A stretch of 64,000 bases of DNA from an uncultured Verrucomicrobiota bacterium (GCA_903848465.1 CAINGK010000086.1:1-64000); one strand, 5' to 3'; counted from the first letter of the stretch, positions 9,405 through 18,254 are shown. Notes: generated from the sequence alone by a model not told the origin. Numbers and translations are program-made.

Positions 9405-9550
9405 TTTGGCTATTGCCAAATAATATCACATCTAAAACTGCGCCATACCAATTTGGCCGCAAAACATTTAGAAGTCAAATTGTTCCATTTTCCCGCCAAG
9501 ATTTCAAACAAACCCCAATCAACTAACATGATGATTTGACAACTGCCAAA
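9405..9550. promoter_or_regulatory. TTTGGC/GCCAAA repeats before the MerR-like gene
   Basis: An inverted repeat TTTGGC-TATT-GCCAAA sits at 9405-9420. Further half-sites occur at 9452-9457 (TTTGGC) and 9545-9550 (GCCAAA), the last only 20 bases before the ATG at 9571. The surrounding ~200 bases are AT-rich, unlike the neighbouring coding DNA. This is a plausible operator region for the adjacent regulator. That it is bound by the regulator is inference. Confidence 0.35.
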
Positions 9551-9570
9551 TCTAATGTCATTAATGGTAC

Positions 9571-10245
9571 ATGATCGCTCTCTCCACCCCACCTGCGCTT
9601 GATGAGATGCGCGACCGTTTTGATACGGTGGATGAGCTGATTGACTGCGCCACAGGGTATGCGGTCTTTTTCCTGCCTGAAACTATGCACAGGGAGGGTA
9701 ACGACCCCCAAAAGCTCGAGCTAAATGAACGCCTGGTTCGGCACTATATTTCAATGGGTTTGATAGACAAACCCGAGAAGGCAGGCCGGGAGAACCGCTA
9801 CACGCTCCGGCATTTGTTGCAGCTGCTAGTATTCTGTAAAGCACGAGCCACAATGGGCCTATCGGCGAAAGCTCTCGAAGGTCGGCTCCAAGATTACACC
9901 AATGATCAACTGCACGACCTGCTGATTCTGGGCATAGATGTGGCTTTGACCCCAAGAACCACTGATTTAGGTTCAGGTAACTTGGAGGCTCTTGCAAAGA
10001 TTGAAGAGATTCGGCATTTGTCAGAACGGCCGCCCTCCAGCTCAAGACGTCCTCCAGCGGAGCAACGAGTTAACGAAGTTGCCGAGACCCGCCATCCATC
10101 CTGGTGGCGGCGCTACCCCCTGCTGCCCGATTTGGAGCTTTTTGTGCGCGATGATTTTCGACTGCCTTCATCGCCTGCCGAAGAGATGCATTTTATTGAC
10201 CATCTGATCCATCAATTGCGCAAGCATTCGCGCCGCTCGTCCTAG
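9571..10245 (+). CDS. MerR-like HTH transcriptional regulator
   Basis: The protein has 224 residues. Residues ~50-95 (LNERLVRHYISMGLIDKPEK, then YTLRHLLQLLVFCKARATMG) match the MerR-type winged helix: a helix-turn-helix reading R-x-Y-x-x-x-G-L-I followed by a wing and the Y-x-x-x-x-x-L-L helix. The motif is not at the extreme N-terminus as in classical MerR proteins, and the C-terminal half (Pro/Ser-rich, ending in basic residues) has no recognisable effector domain. It is followed in the same direction by a VWA gene after 219 bases, and MerR-like plus VWA is a pairing I recall from TerY-type stress loci. It probably autoregulates through the repeats upstream. Confidence 0.7.
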   Translation: MIALSTPPALDEMRDRFDTVDELIDCATGYAVFFLPETMHREGNDPQKLELNERLVRHYISMGLIDKPEKAGRENRYTLRHLLQLLVFCKARATMGLSAKALEGRLQDYTNDQLHDLLILGIDVALTPRTTDLGSGNLEALAKIEEIRHLSERPPSSSRRPPAEQRVNEVAETRHPSWWRRYPLLPDLELFVRDDFRLPSSPAEEMHFIDHLIHQLRKHSRRSS

Positions 10246-10464
10246 ACGGACCTAGCGCGCCAGCCATCACCGTGCTGCCAGCCATGCTGGCGGTTTAGTC
10301 CAACTTTCATATTCAGGGACTCTCACGCCAACGAGCCACGCCCGCTTTTTCAGGGATATTCGTGCCCATGAGCCAAGCTCAGCCCAACATCCATCTAATT
10401 AACGTTTTTTGTCTTATAAAGAGATATTAGTAAATTAATTCGAACTTAACCCGCTTATAAACTT

Positions 10465-11745
10465 ATGACAAACACCAACGACGCTAGCCAGACTCCGCCA
10501 CATACTCCCAACATCGTTTGGACGCCCGAAAAAGCGTCGCTTCCGACAAGCAGTCCTGCGGGCATGTCCTTTCTGCTTGAAATCGAGGTTCCAGACCATT
10601 CAACACCTGCAGTGGGAAACTTCCCCGCCAAAGGCCTAAATCTTGCGCTCGTGCTGGATTGTTCTGGATCGATGGGAACCCACTCCCGCATAGTGCGCGC
10701 CAAGCAAGCAGCCAACGAAGTTATCAGTCAACTTCGCAACGAGGACCGAGTGTCTCTGGTAACCTTTTCGGATACCGTCACGGTGCTGGCATCCGGCGTC
10801 CTAGGCTCCAACCGCGAGCAACTCGATGCAATGATTCAAGGCATCCAGACAGGCGGCCCCACCAATCTTCATTCCGGATGGCTGACAGGTGCACAGGAGG
10901 TGGCTAAACATTTCACCAGAGGCGCCCTGAACCGGGTCGTGCTGCTTTCAGACGGGATGGCGAACCGTGGAGTGACCCAGGCCACGCAGATCCTGGAGCA
11001 CGTCGCGGCACTCAACCGCACTGGGATTTCGACGACCACGGTGGGCGTAGGCCTAGGCTTTAATGAGAATCTGTTGCAGAGCATCGCAGAAGCCGGAGAC
11101 GGCAACTACTACTTCGCGGAAAAAGCGGAGGACTTACTGAAGATGTTTGCGTCTGAATTGAGCGAGCAACGGCTGATTGTCGGTACGCAGGTTGTCCTGC
11201 GCTTTTGCAAGGCCCCGGGGGTGCTGGTGCAGCAACCGCTCAATGATCTCCCCACTACGAAAAAAGATCGGTTTAAACTGGGCAACCTAGTGAGTGGAAA
11301 AACCCACAAGATCATTTTCGATGCCATCCTGCCGCCGCATTCGCTCATGGCCCCCGCCATTGAAGTCCTGCTTGAGTGGCGCGACGTCCATGATGAGATT
11401 CAGGAACTGACGATACCCATCAGCCTGCCACGGATCGCTGACAATGATTACGAGGATCTGGATTCCTCCACCAAAGTCATGCTGGAGCGCGGCCTGCTTC
11501 AATGCGCCACTCTCAAGAGAGAAGCGGCCGAGGCTCTTAGCTTGGGGCTTATTAGCCGTGCACAGTTGCTCTTGAACCAAGCTCTGGCAATTTTGCAGCC
11601 GTTTGCTGGCAATGAAAGCGCGGAGCGTATGATGCGGTCCATTCATTGGCAGAGGCAGCAGATCAGCAGTGGCGAATTGGAGAGCTCCATCAAATCCCTC
11701 AAGCATGAAGCCTCCACCCAACGCAGAAAGAGCGAGCAGGCGTGA
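10465..11745 (+). CDS. VWA-domain protein
   Basis: This is a 426-residue protein without signal peptide or membrane segment, so probably cytoplasmic. A VWA domain spans ~58-230 with an intact MIDAS motif DCSGSM (Asp65, Ser67, Ser69), the conserved Thr/Gly near GGPTNL, and LLSDGMANRG. After it comes a beta-rich segment and a helical C-terminus rich in Ala, Leu, Arg and Lys. VWA domains bind divalent metal and mediate protein-protein contacts. It follows the MerR-like gene and precedes a VWA gene tail. A long AT-rich leader (10380-10464) before the ATG suggests its own promoter. Confidence 0.8.
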   Translation: MTNTNDASQTPPHTPNIVWTPEKASLPTSSPAGMSFLLEIEVPDHSTPAVGNFPAKGLNLALVLDCSGSMGTHSRIVRAKQAANEVISQLRNEDRVSLVTFSDTVTVLASGVLGSNREQLDAMIQGIQTGGPTNLHSGWLTGAQEVAKHFTRGALNRVVLLSDGMANRGVTQATQILEHVAALNRTGISTTTVGVGLGFNENLLQSIAEAGDGNYYFAEKAEDLLKMFASELSEQRLIVGTQVVLRFCKAPGVLVQQPLNDLPTTKKDRFKLGNLVSGKTHKIIFDAILPPHSLMAPAIEVLLEWRDVHDEIQELTIPISLPRIADNDYEDLDSSTKVMLERGLLQCATLKREAAEALSLGLISRAQLLLNQALAILQPFAGNESAERMMRSIHWQRQQISSGELESSIKSLKHEASTQRRKSEQA

Positions 11746-12067
11746 TCCGCCAGTATACCCAGCATTTCCCCGCCTTCCCATCAACCCCACCATACCATTG
11801 CAGGCGGCCGCTACCATTCTCAAAGGGACACCTCACCGCCACCGACATTTGTGGCTGCTCAGTGAAAGCGATCCGGATGATGAGGCGGCCACTCGCCGCG
11901 AAATTTCGCCGCTACGCCCCCAACTGCGCAGTCCCTGCGCACTGGGTCTCGGCCCGGAGACCGAATCATTAGCCAAACTGGTTCCGGGAGCCTTGACGCA
12001 CCTCAGCGCATCTCAGTTACCCGTGCTCGCCACACGCCTCTTCAGCAAGCATGCGCTAGATGCATGA
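11744..12067 (+). pseudogene. C-terminal remnant of a second VWA (TerY-like) gene
   Basis: The open frame has no ATG after the upstream stop. It reads RHLWLLSESDPDDEA, then PCALGLGPETESLAKLVPGA, then a closing LFSKH helix. This mirrors the second half of TerY-like VWA domains (LLTDGxPTD, then I-ALG-GP, then the last strand and helix), but TDGxPTD has decayed to SESDPDD and the MIDAS-bearing first half is missing. I infer a truncated, decayed gene directly following the intact VWA gene. A TTG near 11804 could in principle start a short protein, which I cannot exclude. Confidence 0.5.
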
Positions 12068-12108
12068 TTTCATTTTCAGTCAAACAACACACAACAAACA
12101 ATACAGCC

Positions 12109-12315
12109 ATGCCTATCGCCAACGCCATCCAACGTGGGACGACCGTTTACGTCTACAATGAAAAGAACCAGCAAATTTTTGTGTCATCTGCGCCTAACAA
12201 GCCTGGTGAAGGATTGAAGGGATACACCGGAGGCTCCGTGAACATCCAGAGAGGTAGTTCCATCTACACCTATGATGAGAAAGGTCGACAGATTGCCGTG
12301 CATTCCGCTAGGTAA
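12109..12315 (+). CDS. Small protein with two YxYxEK-type repeats
   Basis: This protein has 68 residues if started at the ATG giving MPIANAIQRG. The frame is open from 12064, but the extra residues are less protein-like. It consists of two copies of a ~22-residue unit: IQRGTTVYVYNEKNQQI and IQRGSSIYTYDEKGRQI, joined by a Gly/Lys linker. Each unit looks like a beta hairpin ending in a polar turn. I recall such small proteins beside TerY-like VWA genes, which fits this locus, but their role is not known to me. Confidence 0.65.
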   Translation: MPIANAIQRGTTVYVYNEKNQQIFVSSAPNKPGEGLKGYTGGSVNIQRGSSIYTYDEKGRQIAVHSAR

Positions 12316-12428
12316 GAGCACATGTACAACTCCAACAATCAATATGGTGCATCTTGAACCGGCAGCCATCAACCTCGACGAAAGCCGTCCCTTCCGGATT
12401 ACCGAACCTCCCCGCAATTGTAATTCCT

Positions 12429-12917
12429 ATGCACAGTTCCTCTAAATTGACCCCGCCCCGGCTCCACTGCCGCGATTCCGAGACACTCCGCAGGCTCATA
12501 AACAATCAGAAACAAGAGCACAACGTCCACGCCTTCCGGGCCGGCCACGCTGGGGTGTATGATTTCAACCGATTGCTTCCTGTCCTACGGTCTTTTCCAC
12601 CCGCCGAACTTGAGCCATGGATGGACCTGATTGATCAAATGGGTGAGACGCATAGGAACTGCCTGCCCTGTAGTTGCAAGGTGCTGGCTTACTCATTCCT
12701 GATCACCCAAGGGATCCTGCCTGAGCGAAGCGCTGCCTACAAAAGGCTCTATGAGCAAAGTATCACTCGCCACCCCCCTCCTGAAGGCAGAAACTACCTT
12801 TCCGAAGTCATCCGGTCTCTGCGAGAAGGCCCGGAGAGCCCAGAAGAAATTGCCCATAAACAATTCTGGAGAGTCACACTCGAAAACATACTCACCGACA
12901 AACTGCAGGGCGGATGA
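12429..12917 (+). CDS. Hypothetical protein
   Basis: A 162-residue protein from the ATG at 12429 (an upstream ATG at 12354 would add 25 less convincing residues). It is mainly helical by composition, with a central PAELEPWMDLIDQMGE and a short cysteine cluster (CLPCSC). There is no signal peptide or membrane span. It follows the VWA-associated cluster in the same direction. The family is not recognised. Confidence 0.5.
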   Translation: MHSSSKLTPPRLHCRDSETLRRLINNQKQEHNVHAFRAGHAGVYDFNRLLPVLRSFPPAELEPWMDLIDQMGETHRNCLPCSCKVLAYSFLITQGILPERSAAYKRLYEQSITRHPPPEGRNYLSEVIRSLREGPESPEEIAHKQFWRVTLENILTDKLQGG

Positions 12918-13070
12918 AACTCTGAGCGACTGCCCGGCAAAATGCATGAAAAGATATATCTGTAGCAGGATCAACAACGAAAACATTGCTTAGCCTACTC
13001 TTACTGATGGCAACCCGTTGGCCTGCATCCAATTCTCACGCATCGTAAATTGCAAGAACCATAACCTGAA

Positions 13071-14144
13071 ATGCCAAGAACAATCATACTTAAAAAATAT
13101 TTAGACAATGATGTGCAAGCCGATAATCCAGTGGTTAACGACTGGCATTTGCACACTCTTTGTAACTTATTTAGTGGAAGCTTACATTTGCGTGAAGATG
13201 TGAATCATTCAGATATTCCAAATTCATACACTGTTCCAGACGACTACCCAAAATTTCTGCATGTCGGAGGTCATGACTTGTCAACACCAGTCGAGCTTCA
13301 AAAAGTAAACGAATGGAATGAGTGGGTTAAATCTGACTCAGGATGGTTGTTCTATGGAATAAATGACACAACCCTTGGAGCCTACGCAGTTGAAGATTTG
13401 CCATCACCGCTGCCTCTTTCCAATCTGGGCGTTGAAGCCTCATCCAGGATAAGTATTGCCTCATTGACAACACACAGAGATATTAAACATTTAAGCCTTA
13501 ACAAAGTTAATTGCTTAAATGGTATAGAATTTTTATCAGACCTTCAAAATCTTAAACTGGTAATGGGTCCAGGCTTATCAAGCCTTTCGCCGCTCTCGGG
13601 AATTCAATCACTGATCTCATTAAAAATCGATGCCCCAAGCCAAGCTGATCACTGGGATTTACTGCCACTTGCATCTCTAAATCAGCTTGAAATTCTCAGT
13701 CTTCGGTCTTTTTCAAATCAAACGGACTATTCGCCAATAGCTGCCTTGAAAAATCTGCATACACTTAGTCTAATTTATTCATTTGAATGCCGTGACTTTA
13801 GTCCTCTTTCCGCACTTGCCCATATTATCCGCTTAGACTTAACCGGTGCCGCAGGATTGACAGATCTCAGCGTTCTTGAGTCAATGCCGGATTTACAGGA
13901 ATTAAATCTCACCTGTTGCACCAGTCTTCATAACTTGGAACCCCTTGGTAGTTTGCAAAATATGCAAAAGCTACAACTTTCATTTTGCGAACAAGTGGAA
14001 GATCTCACCCCCTTGGCACGACTTCCACACCTCCGCCAACTTTCTTTAACAGACTGTTGGAAGATAAAGCCTGCACTTCGTGAAGCGGCAGAAAATGGCG
14101 ACTTTAATTTGTTTCGTTCACTTTCCACAAGTTCTCAGACATGA
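13071..14144 (+). CDS. Leucine-rich-repeat protein
   Basis: Of its 357 residues, the stretch from ~145 to ~340 contains about eight repeats of ~23 residues with the pattern L-x-x-L-x-x-L-x-L and a following D-L/S-P-L-x-x-L, for example LDLTGAAGLTDLSVLESMPD and LQLSFCEQVEDLTPLARLPH. No signal peptide or anchor is visible, so it is probably cytoplasmic and binds a protein partner. The coding sequence is visibly more AT-rich than most of the window, suggesting horizontal acquisition. The first ~140 residues are unrelated to LRRs and unrecognised. Confidence 0.75.
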   Translation: MPRTIILKKYLDNDVQADNPVVNDWHLHTLCNLFSGSLHLREDVNHSDIPNSYTVPDDYPKFLHVGGHDLSTPVELQKVNEWNEWVKSDSGWLFYGINDTTLGAYAVEDLPSPLPLSNLGVEASSRISIASLTTHRDIKHLSLNKVNCLNGIEFLSDLQNLKLVMGPGLSSLSPLSGIQSLISLKIDAPSQADHWDLLPLASLNQLEILSLRSFSNQTDYSPIAALKNLHTLSLIYSFECRDFSPLSALAHIIRLDLTGAAGLTDLSVLESMPDLQELNLTCCTSLHNLEPLGSLQNMQKLQLSFCEQVEDLTPLARLPHLRQLSLTDCWKIKPALREAAENGDFNLFRSLSTSSQT

Positions 14145-14220
14145 ACTCGTTTATCACCTAGTTTTTTTGCGGTTTATAACCCGCAAGGAAAGAGCGCCCC
14201 ATCTTTTTTTCCCACCTGCA

Positions 14221-15597
14221 ATGTCTGAATTAATCCTACCAAAGGCAGCAGAACTCCGCCAAATGCAACTGCCACAGATTCTGGCTCTGCTGGGAAAAGT
14301 CGAGCATGCCGACCGTCTACTCGCCAACGAACCGCCTGATTCACCAGCACGCAAAAAAAACGCCTTTGTCAGGCGACGGCTTCTCCATCTGTGCGGTGAA
14401 AATTCTCAATTCGAAACCAATCCTGATTATTTTGCCACTGAGGAAAGGATCCAATATGAGGAGGAGCGGCTACGCGCCCGAGAACGCGGTGAAGAAGAAC
14501 AGTGGATGGAAGAGCAATTTCGCAAAAATTGGCCATCATTTGAACATTGGCCTCCAACCAACATGACCGAAGAAGAATACGAAGATGAACTTGCCAAATC
14601 CGAGGCATTAGTGAATTCGTTGCAGGCCCTCGATAGCACCAAGGCTAAGCGCCTAAATCCCATCAGGAGACTGGTGCAAGCCGATCAAGCGCTCGCAGAT
14701 CCGGCAGTTGAGGCAAAAATCACCCAAATCTCCAAATCAATAGCTACTGCAGCAGAAGAAAGCACCGAAAGAGTCGGCATCAAAGGTCCGCCCATGCGGA
14801 CCAAGAGTGTGAATGTCAAGCGGGCCAAAAAAGCCACCAAAAAAAAGAAGGCCGCCGCCAAGGTTTCCCCCATCTCCGCAGCGCCATATTTCTTCTACGT
14901 TCCTGGACCTGTTTTCCTAACTCCCCGCGATTTTAAAGACATCCAGCACACCGACGATTACCTCTTCATCGCCGTTCTTATTGAGCGCAGTCGCCTCAGT
15001 GGCTGGCTCAATGGTGAGCGCCCGCCCGAGATTTCTCCCAATCATTATTCTGCTAAAAATTTGCGCAAGATTCTCGTCAGGAAACGCAATTTCTGGATAC
15101 TTCGCACTTTTCTTCAAAATCCGGTGGCTCCACCCTCAACCATCAAAATCGATGGCCGTACCATCTGCAGCGAAGGCAAATGGCATAACACTGCTTTCAT
15201 CAAGCGACTTAGCTCTTTGCGCCACCCTATTGCAATGGGTCAACCCGATGAACTCCTGGCCAACCTTCATGCCCAGCGCTTCTACAGCTGGTGCGACCTC
15301 ACTCAGCCCGAACCCTGCACACTGACTGGCCAGCCTCCAGAGGCTCCAAAGCTTCCACCAAACACACCCAATAATCAAAAAAAGAGAGATCGGATGCTTA
15401 GCAAATGGCGCGATAGCGAAGGAACGAATGTCCATCTTCAACTCATTTGCCCCCTCGATGGCCCTGTAATCCCAATATCTGTTGGCATTGCAACGCCTAC
15501 ATCGACTTGGAAAGACCTGTGCGGCCGAGCCTACGCTTCCCTCCACTGCCCGCACTGCCTCGCCCGGCTTCACAGCAAACTCGCTTTCAAGAATTGA
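14221..15597 (+). CDS. Hypothetical protein with Lys-rich linker and C-terminal CxxC
   Basis: The frame is open from 14080, but that part overlaps the LRR gene. I choose the ATG at 14221 (458 residues), which starts MSELILPKAAELRQM. Features seen are a charged helical N-terminal half rich in Glu and Arg, a very basic linker (KRAKKATKKKKAAAK) near residues 198-212, and a C-terminal half ending in CPHCLARLHSKLAF, a possible zinc-binding or nucleic-acid-binding element. I do not recognise the family. The gene lies 40 bases before the next small gene and probably shares its transcript. Confidence 0.55.
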   Translation: MSELILPKAAELRQMQLPQILALLGKVEHADRLLANEPPDSPARKKNAFVRRRLLHLCGENSQFETNPDYFATEERIQYEEERLRARERGEEEQWMEEQFRKNWPSFEHWPPTNMTEEEYEDELAKSEALVNSLQALDSTKAKRLNPIRRLVQADQALADPAVEAKITQISKSIATAAEESTERVGIKGPPMRTKSVNVKRAKKATKKKKAAAKVSPISAAPYFFYVPGPVFLTPRDFKDIQHTDDYLFIAVLIERSRLSGWLNGERPPEISPNHYSAKNLRKILVRKRNFWILRTFLQNPVAPPSTIKIDGRTICSEGKWHNTAFIKRLSSLRHPIAMGQPDELLANLHAQRFYSWCDLTQPEPCTLTGQPPEAPKLPPNTPNNQKKRDRMLSKWRDSEGTNVHLQLICPLDGPVIPISVGIATPTSTWKDLCGRAYASLHCPHCLARLHSKLAFKN

Positions 15598-15637
15598 ATT
15601 TTAATCCCACAAACCTACATCATTCATTTTTATACCC

Positions 15638-16099
15638 ATGCCCATCCGAATAGACATCACTCCACCGCCCTTCATCACCGTCCAATTCGCGGATAGCATC
15701 ACTGCAAGCTGCAGTGCCATCTCCATCAACACCACCTATGATCAAGATCAATGGCTCGGAGGCGCCCCCGACAAGCGCTGGAACTCCCGCTATCTCGACA
15801 ATGTTAGGTCCACATATGCAAAACAGTGTTCGGACACCACACCCTATATCGTCCCATGCGAAGCGGAAACCATCGAAAGCGATCGCTCACCTGAACGCGC
15901 CATCCAAATACTCCCTCGTATCCGCCTAGCCGGCATTTTTACGACATACGAGGATGATGGCTCTGTTGAAAAGAGCGCCCTGAATCTCTACATCATCTGG
16001 CACCAAAACGAAATCACCAGCCTCATGCTTCCCGAAATCAAAGCCCACCTGACAACCCTAAACTGGGCCACCCTAAGTGTCCAATCAGCAGGTGAATGA
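15638..16099 (+). CDS. Hypothetical protein
   Basis: This 153-residue acidic protein starts at the ATG right after an AT-rich spacer. It has alternating beta-like stretches and no signal peptide, membrane span or recognisable motif. It sits 40 bases behind the CxxC protein gene in the same direction, so the two are likely cotranscribed. Confidence 0.5.
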   Translation: MPIRIDITPPPFITVQFADSITASCSAISINTTYDQDQWLGGAPDKRWNSRYLDNVRSTYAKQCSDTTPYIVPCEAETIESDRSPERAIQILPRIRLAGIFTTYEDDGSVEKSALNLYIIWHQNEITSLMLPEIKAHLTTLNWATLSVQSAGE

Positions 16100-16251
16100 T
16101 TTTACACCAGCTAACCCGTCGTGTGCGAAGTGGCTTTGCGAGGACTTCCGTTACCCACCCGAAATAGCGAAGCGCCACAAAACTCATGCACCTTGCCCCT
16201 CAAGCCGTAACGCCAACTTTAGTCTGCTTTAAACCATAAATCCCAAAAGCT

Positions 16252-16920
16252 ATGTCATTTAACTCGGCACCAACTAGGCGCGTTTTTTTACGCATCACCA
16301 ACATAAATGGAAAAATTTTTGAATCGACCCTGCACCCTGGGGGCTGGGAGGAAGGGACGATTGTCGAATACGCGGAAATGGGTCTGCGTTGTGAACTCAA
16401 TAGCAGTGGGCCAATCCTAGTTGGTGGGGGTGCCCTTACGTGCGAATTGTTGCTTCTCGGAAACAGCCTGCCTGCTGTTTGGGGAGTGGAAAGTGCCACT
16501 GTTGAATCAGTGTTAGCTGAACTTAATCGTTGCGGTCGGGAGGCACGGTTCTATTTGGAGTGGGGTGCTTACTTGGAGGATAACAAATATGGCAGGAAAG
16601 TGGAGTTATTGCTGGGTGAACCGCAAGCGCTGGCGTCTCCAGTTCAAACCTCCGCACCAAAGCTTTATCTATGGCTTTGCTGCGAAGGCTGGGAACGGTT
16701 AGGGCCGTTTGATTGGCTAAGATTTGATGATGCAGTTGGCGTTATTGTGGATCAAACGGGCCAGGTGGTGGCACGCAAGCGAAACAGCGAGGGCTGGTTT
16801 GTGAATCGTCCGGGGCTGCGAGAATGCCGTTTTTCCAATCCGACGATCACAATTGGACCGACACACCCCCATCCTGATTCTGGTAGTCATCCACGTTACC
16901 TACCAAATCTTAAAACTTAA
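16252..16920 (+). CDS. Protein with C-terminal WLCCEGW domain
   Basis: A protein of 222 residues. The N-terminal ~130 residues are a beta-rich region with no family I know. The last ~80 residues (LYLWLCCEGWERLGPFDWLR onward, ending PTHPHPDSG) are the same domain that forms nearly all of the small protein at 8998-9267. Conserved positions include the double Cys, three Trp, the DQ-GQVVA strand and HPHP. The two copies lie 7 kb apart on opposite strands, flanking the VWA/LRR group. The function is unknown. Confidence 0.6.
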   Translation: MSFNSAPTRRVFLRITNINGKIFESTLHPGGWEEGTIVEYAEMGLRCELNSSGPILVGGGALTCELLLLGNSLPAVWGVESATVESVLAELNRCGREARFYLEWGAYLEDNKYGRKVELLLGEPQALASPVQTSAPKLYLWLCCEGWERLGPFDWLRFDDAVGVIVDQTGQVVARKRNSEGWFVNRPGLRECRFSNPTITIGPTHPHPDSGSHPRYLPNLKT

Positions 16921-16980
16921 TTATTAAACGTGACACGCCAGATCAATTGAAAGCAGTCCTCAGATCTTGTACACGACAAA

Positions 16981-17266
16981 ATGATGAGTGACAAAATCAG
17001 CGAGGATCGATTGAAAGGCATTCTCGTCAATCTTGGTCGGCTGGCATGTCCTCCGAATCACCCAGGTTCCAGAACTTGCCGTTGTCGAGACGATGGATGG
17101 GCTGGAGATGGGTCATATTGCCATTGGGAGATTGGCTTGGAGAAAATCCGCCATTGGAGTTAAGGACAAAATTATGGGCTCCGTAGCAATCCGGAAGAAA
17201 AGTGACTCATGGATTCGTTATTCAAAAAGCGCATTGAACGATGACTTTATAATATGCTATGTTTGA
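16981..17266 (+). pseudogene. Small hypothetical gene, possibly frameshifted
   Basis: One frame opens with MMSDKISEDRLKGILVNLG at 16981. The next frame from about 17033 (TTG start) continues with protein-like sequence (LRITQVPELAVVETMDGLEM) to a stop at 17264-17266. A one-base frameshift near 17030 would join them into ~95 residues. The end overlaps the start of the next gene by eight bases, which argues that the second part is or was translated. The 16981-17163 and 17033-17266 frames could instead be separate or meaningless. Confidence 0.3.
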
Positions 17267-17705
17267 GAAGCCAAAATCTCTGATCGAATTGTCTGAGCAC
17301 GAGTTCGAAAATCTTGCAAGCTATATGAATGGGGCTTGGGACGGAAGTGGCCCGGATCCCGGATACTGCTGGAATGAATTTTTTAGTGATGCAGATCTTG
17401 GTAAAGTGCCAGAGTGGTTCGATGAGTGGCTGGCCGTTTTTGAATTGGAAGAATTAGTCTTTCTCGAACGTGAAGATAATGATGCATGGGCGGCACTTTT
17501 TTTGCTAAAGGACACAAAAAGGAATCAGTTCGTGGTTTACAACTCCATGCGAGACGATCCCCCGGTGCGCGTTGGTGAACTCTGCTACTCCATCGACAGC
17601 ATGAATCCAGAGATGCTAAGGGCTTTCGTCGATGACTTCTTGGGGCCGGAAGGAATTAAGCAAATTGGTGTTCGATTAAATCAAGAGCTTGTTCCCTTAT
17701 TTTGA
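17259..17705 (+). CDS. Acidic hypothetical protein
   Basis: 148 residues, strongly acidic, with a Trp/Asp-rich first half (SYMNGAWDGSGPDPGYCWNE) and an alternating helix-strand second half. Size, acidity and lack of signal resemble immunity proteins of contact-dependent or polymorphic toxin systems, but no toxin gene is seen nearby, so this is only a suggestion. It overlaps the preceding small gene by eight bases. Confidence 0.5.
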   Translation: MFEKPKSLIELSEHEFENLASYMNGAWDGSGPDPGYCWNEFFSDADLGKVPEWFDEWLAVFELEELVFLEREDNDAWAALFLLKDTKRNQFVVYNSMRDDPPVRVGELCYSIDSMNPEMLRAFVDDFLGPEGIKQIGVRLNQELVPLF

Positions 17706-17869
17706 AGTGCGTCTTTGCCGGGTGCCGTCAAAGACGCGGCTTTTCGTCCGTCGATCATCAAAGCCACGCTGTTCATCATGGTTTTCAGCTTCTTGCCTTT
17801 CGGCAGTTGGCTGTTGCCGAACCTGGATAAGAAATTTAACTCGGGGCTTGGGCTTTGTGAAGAAGTCGA

Positions 17870-18250
17870 TTATACTGGCTCAGCTTTGGCATCGCCATCC
17901 AAAGCGACCGCAGGTGTCGGTTCTGGCCGGAGAATGACTTGGCGAGCACCCAATGCCGCGTAGTCGGCCGGGTTGCATGTCAGAACAATAATTTGCAGCC
18001 CGCGTGTTGCGGCGAGATCCAGCATGCGCTGGAGTTGATTGACGCGCTCGGGATCCGAATAGGCAAAAGCGTCATCAAACAGCCCCTCGATGCGGGCAGG
18101 TTTATCGTCGGGCTTGGGATCAAAAAGGTCCAGGACGACCTTCAGCGCCAGGGTGGACTGGTCGTAGTCCATGCTGATACTGCGAACGCTGCTGAGGAAT
18201 TTGGAGAATTCCTCCCACATCTGCGTCAGGTGATTTCGATCTTCAATTTC
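17870..18250 (-). pseudogene. C-terminal fragment of an SMC/SbcC-like ATPase
   Basis: The minus-strand frame carries FDDAFAYSDPERVNQLQRML then LQIIVLTCNPADYAALGAR. This is the Walker B/D-loop (hydrophobics-D-D-A-F-x-x-x-D-x-x-R) and H-loop-side strand of SbcC/SMC-type ATPases. The Walker A, coiled coil and ABC signature that should precede it are absent. Upstream of about 18250 the frame is merely the antisense of a WYL-regulator fragment. I infer a gene tail left by a deletion. Confidence 0.6.
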
Positions 18251-18254
18251 CCGC

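Noticed and set aside
10260..10300. GCCAGC-CAT-GCTGGC hairpin after the MerR-like gene as a terminator
   Set aside because: A short stem without a T run. I could not support termination there.
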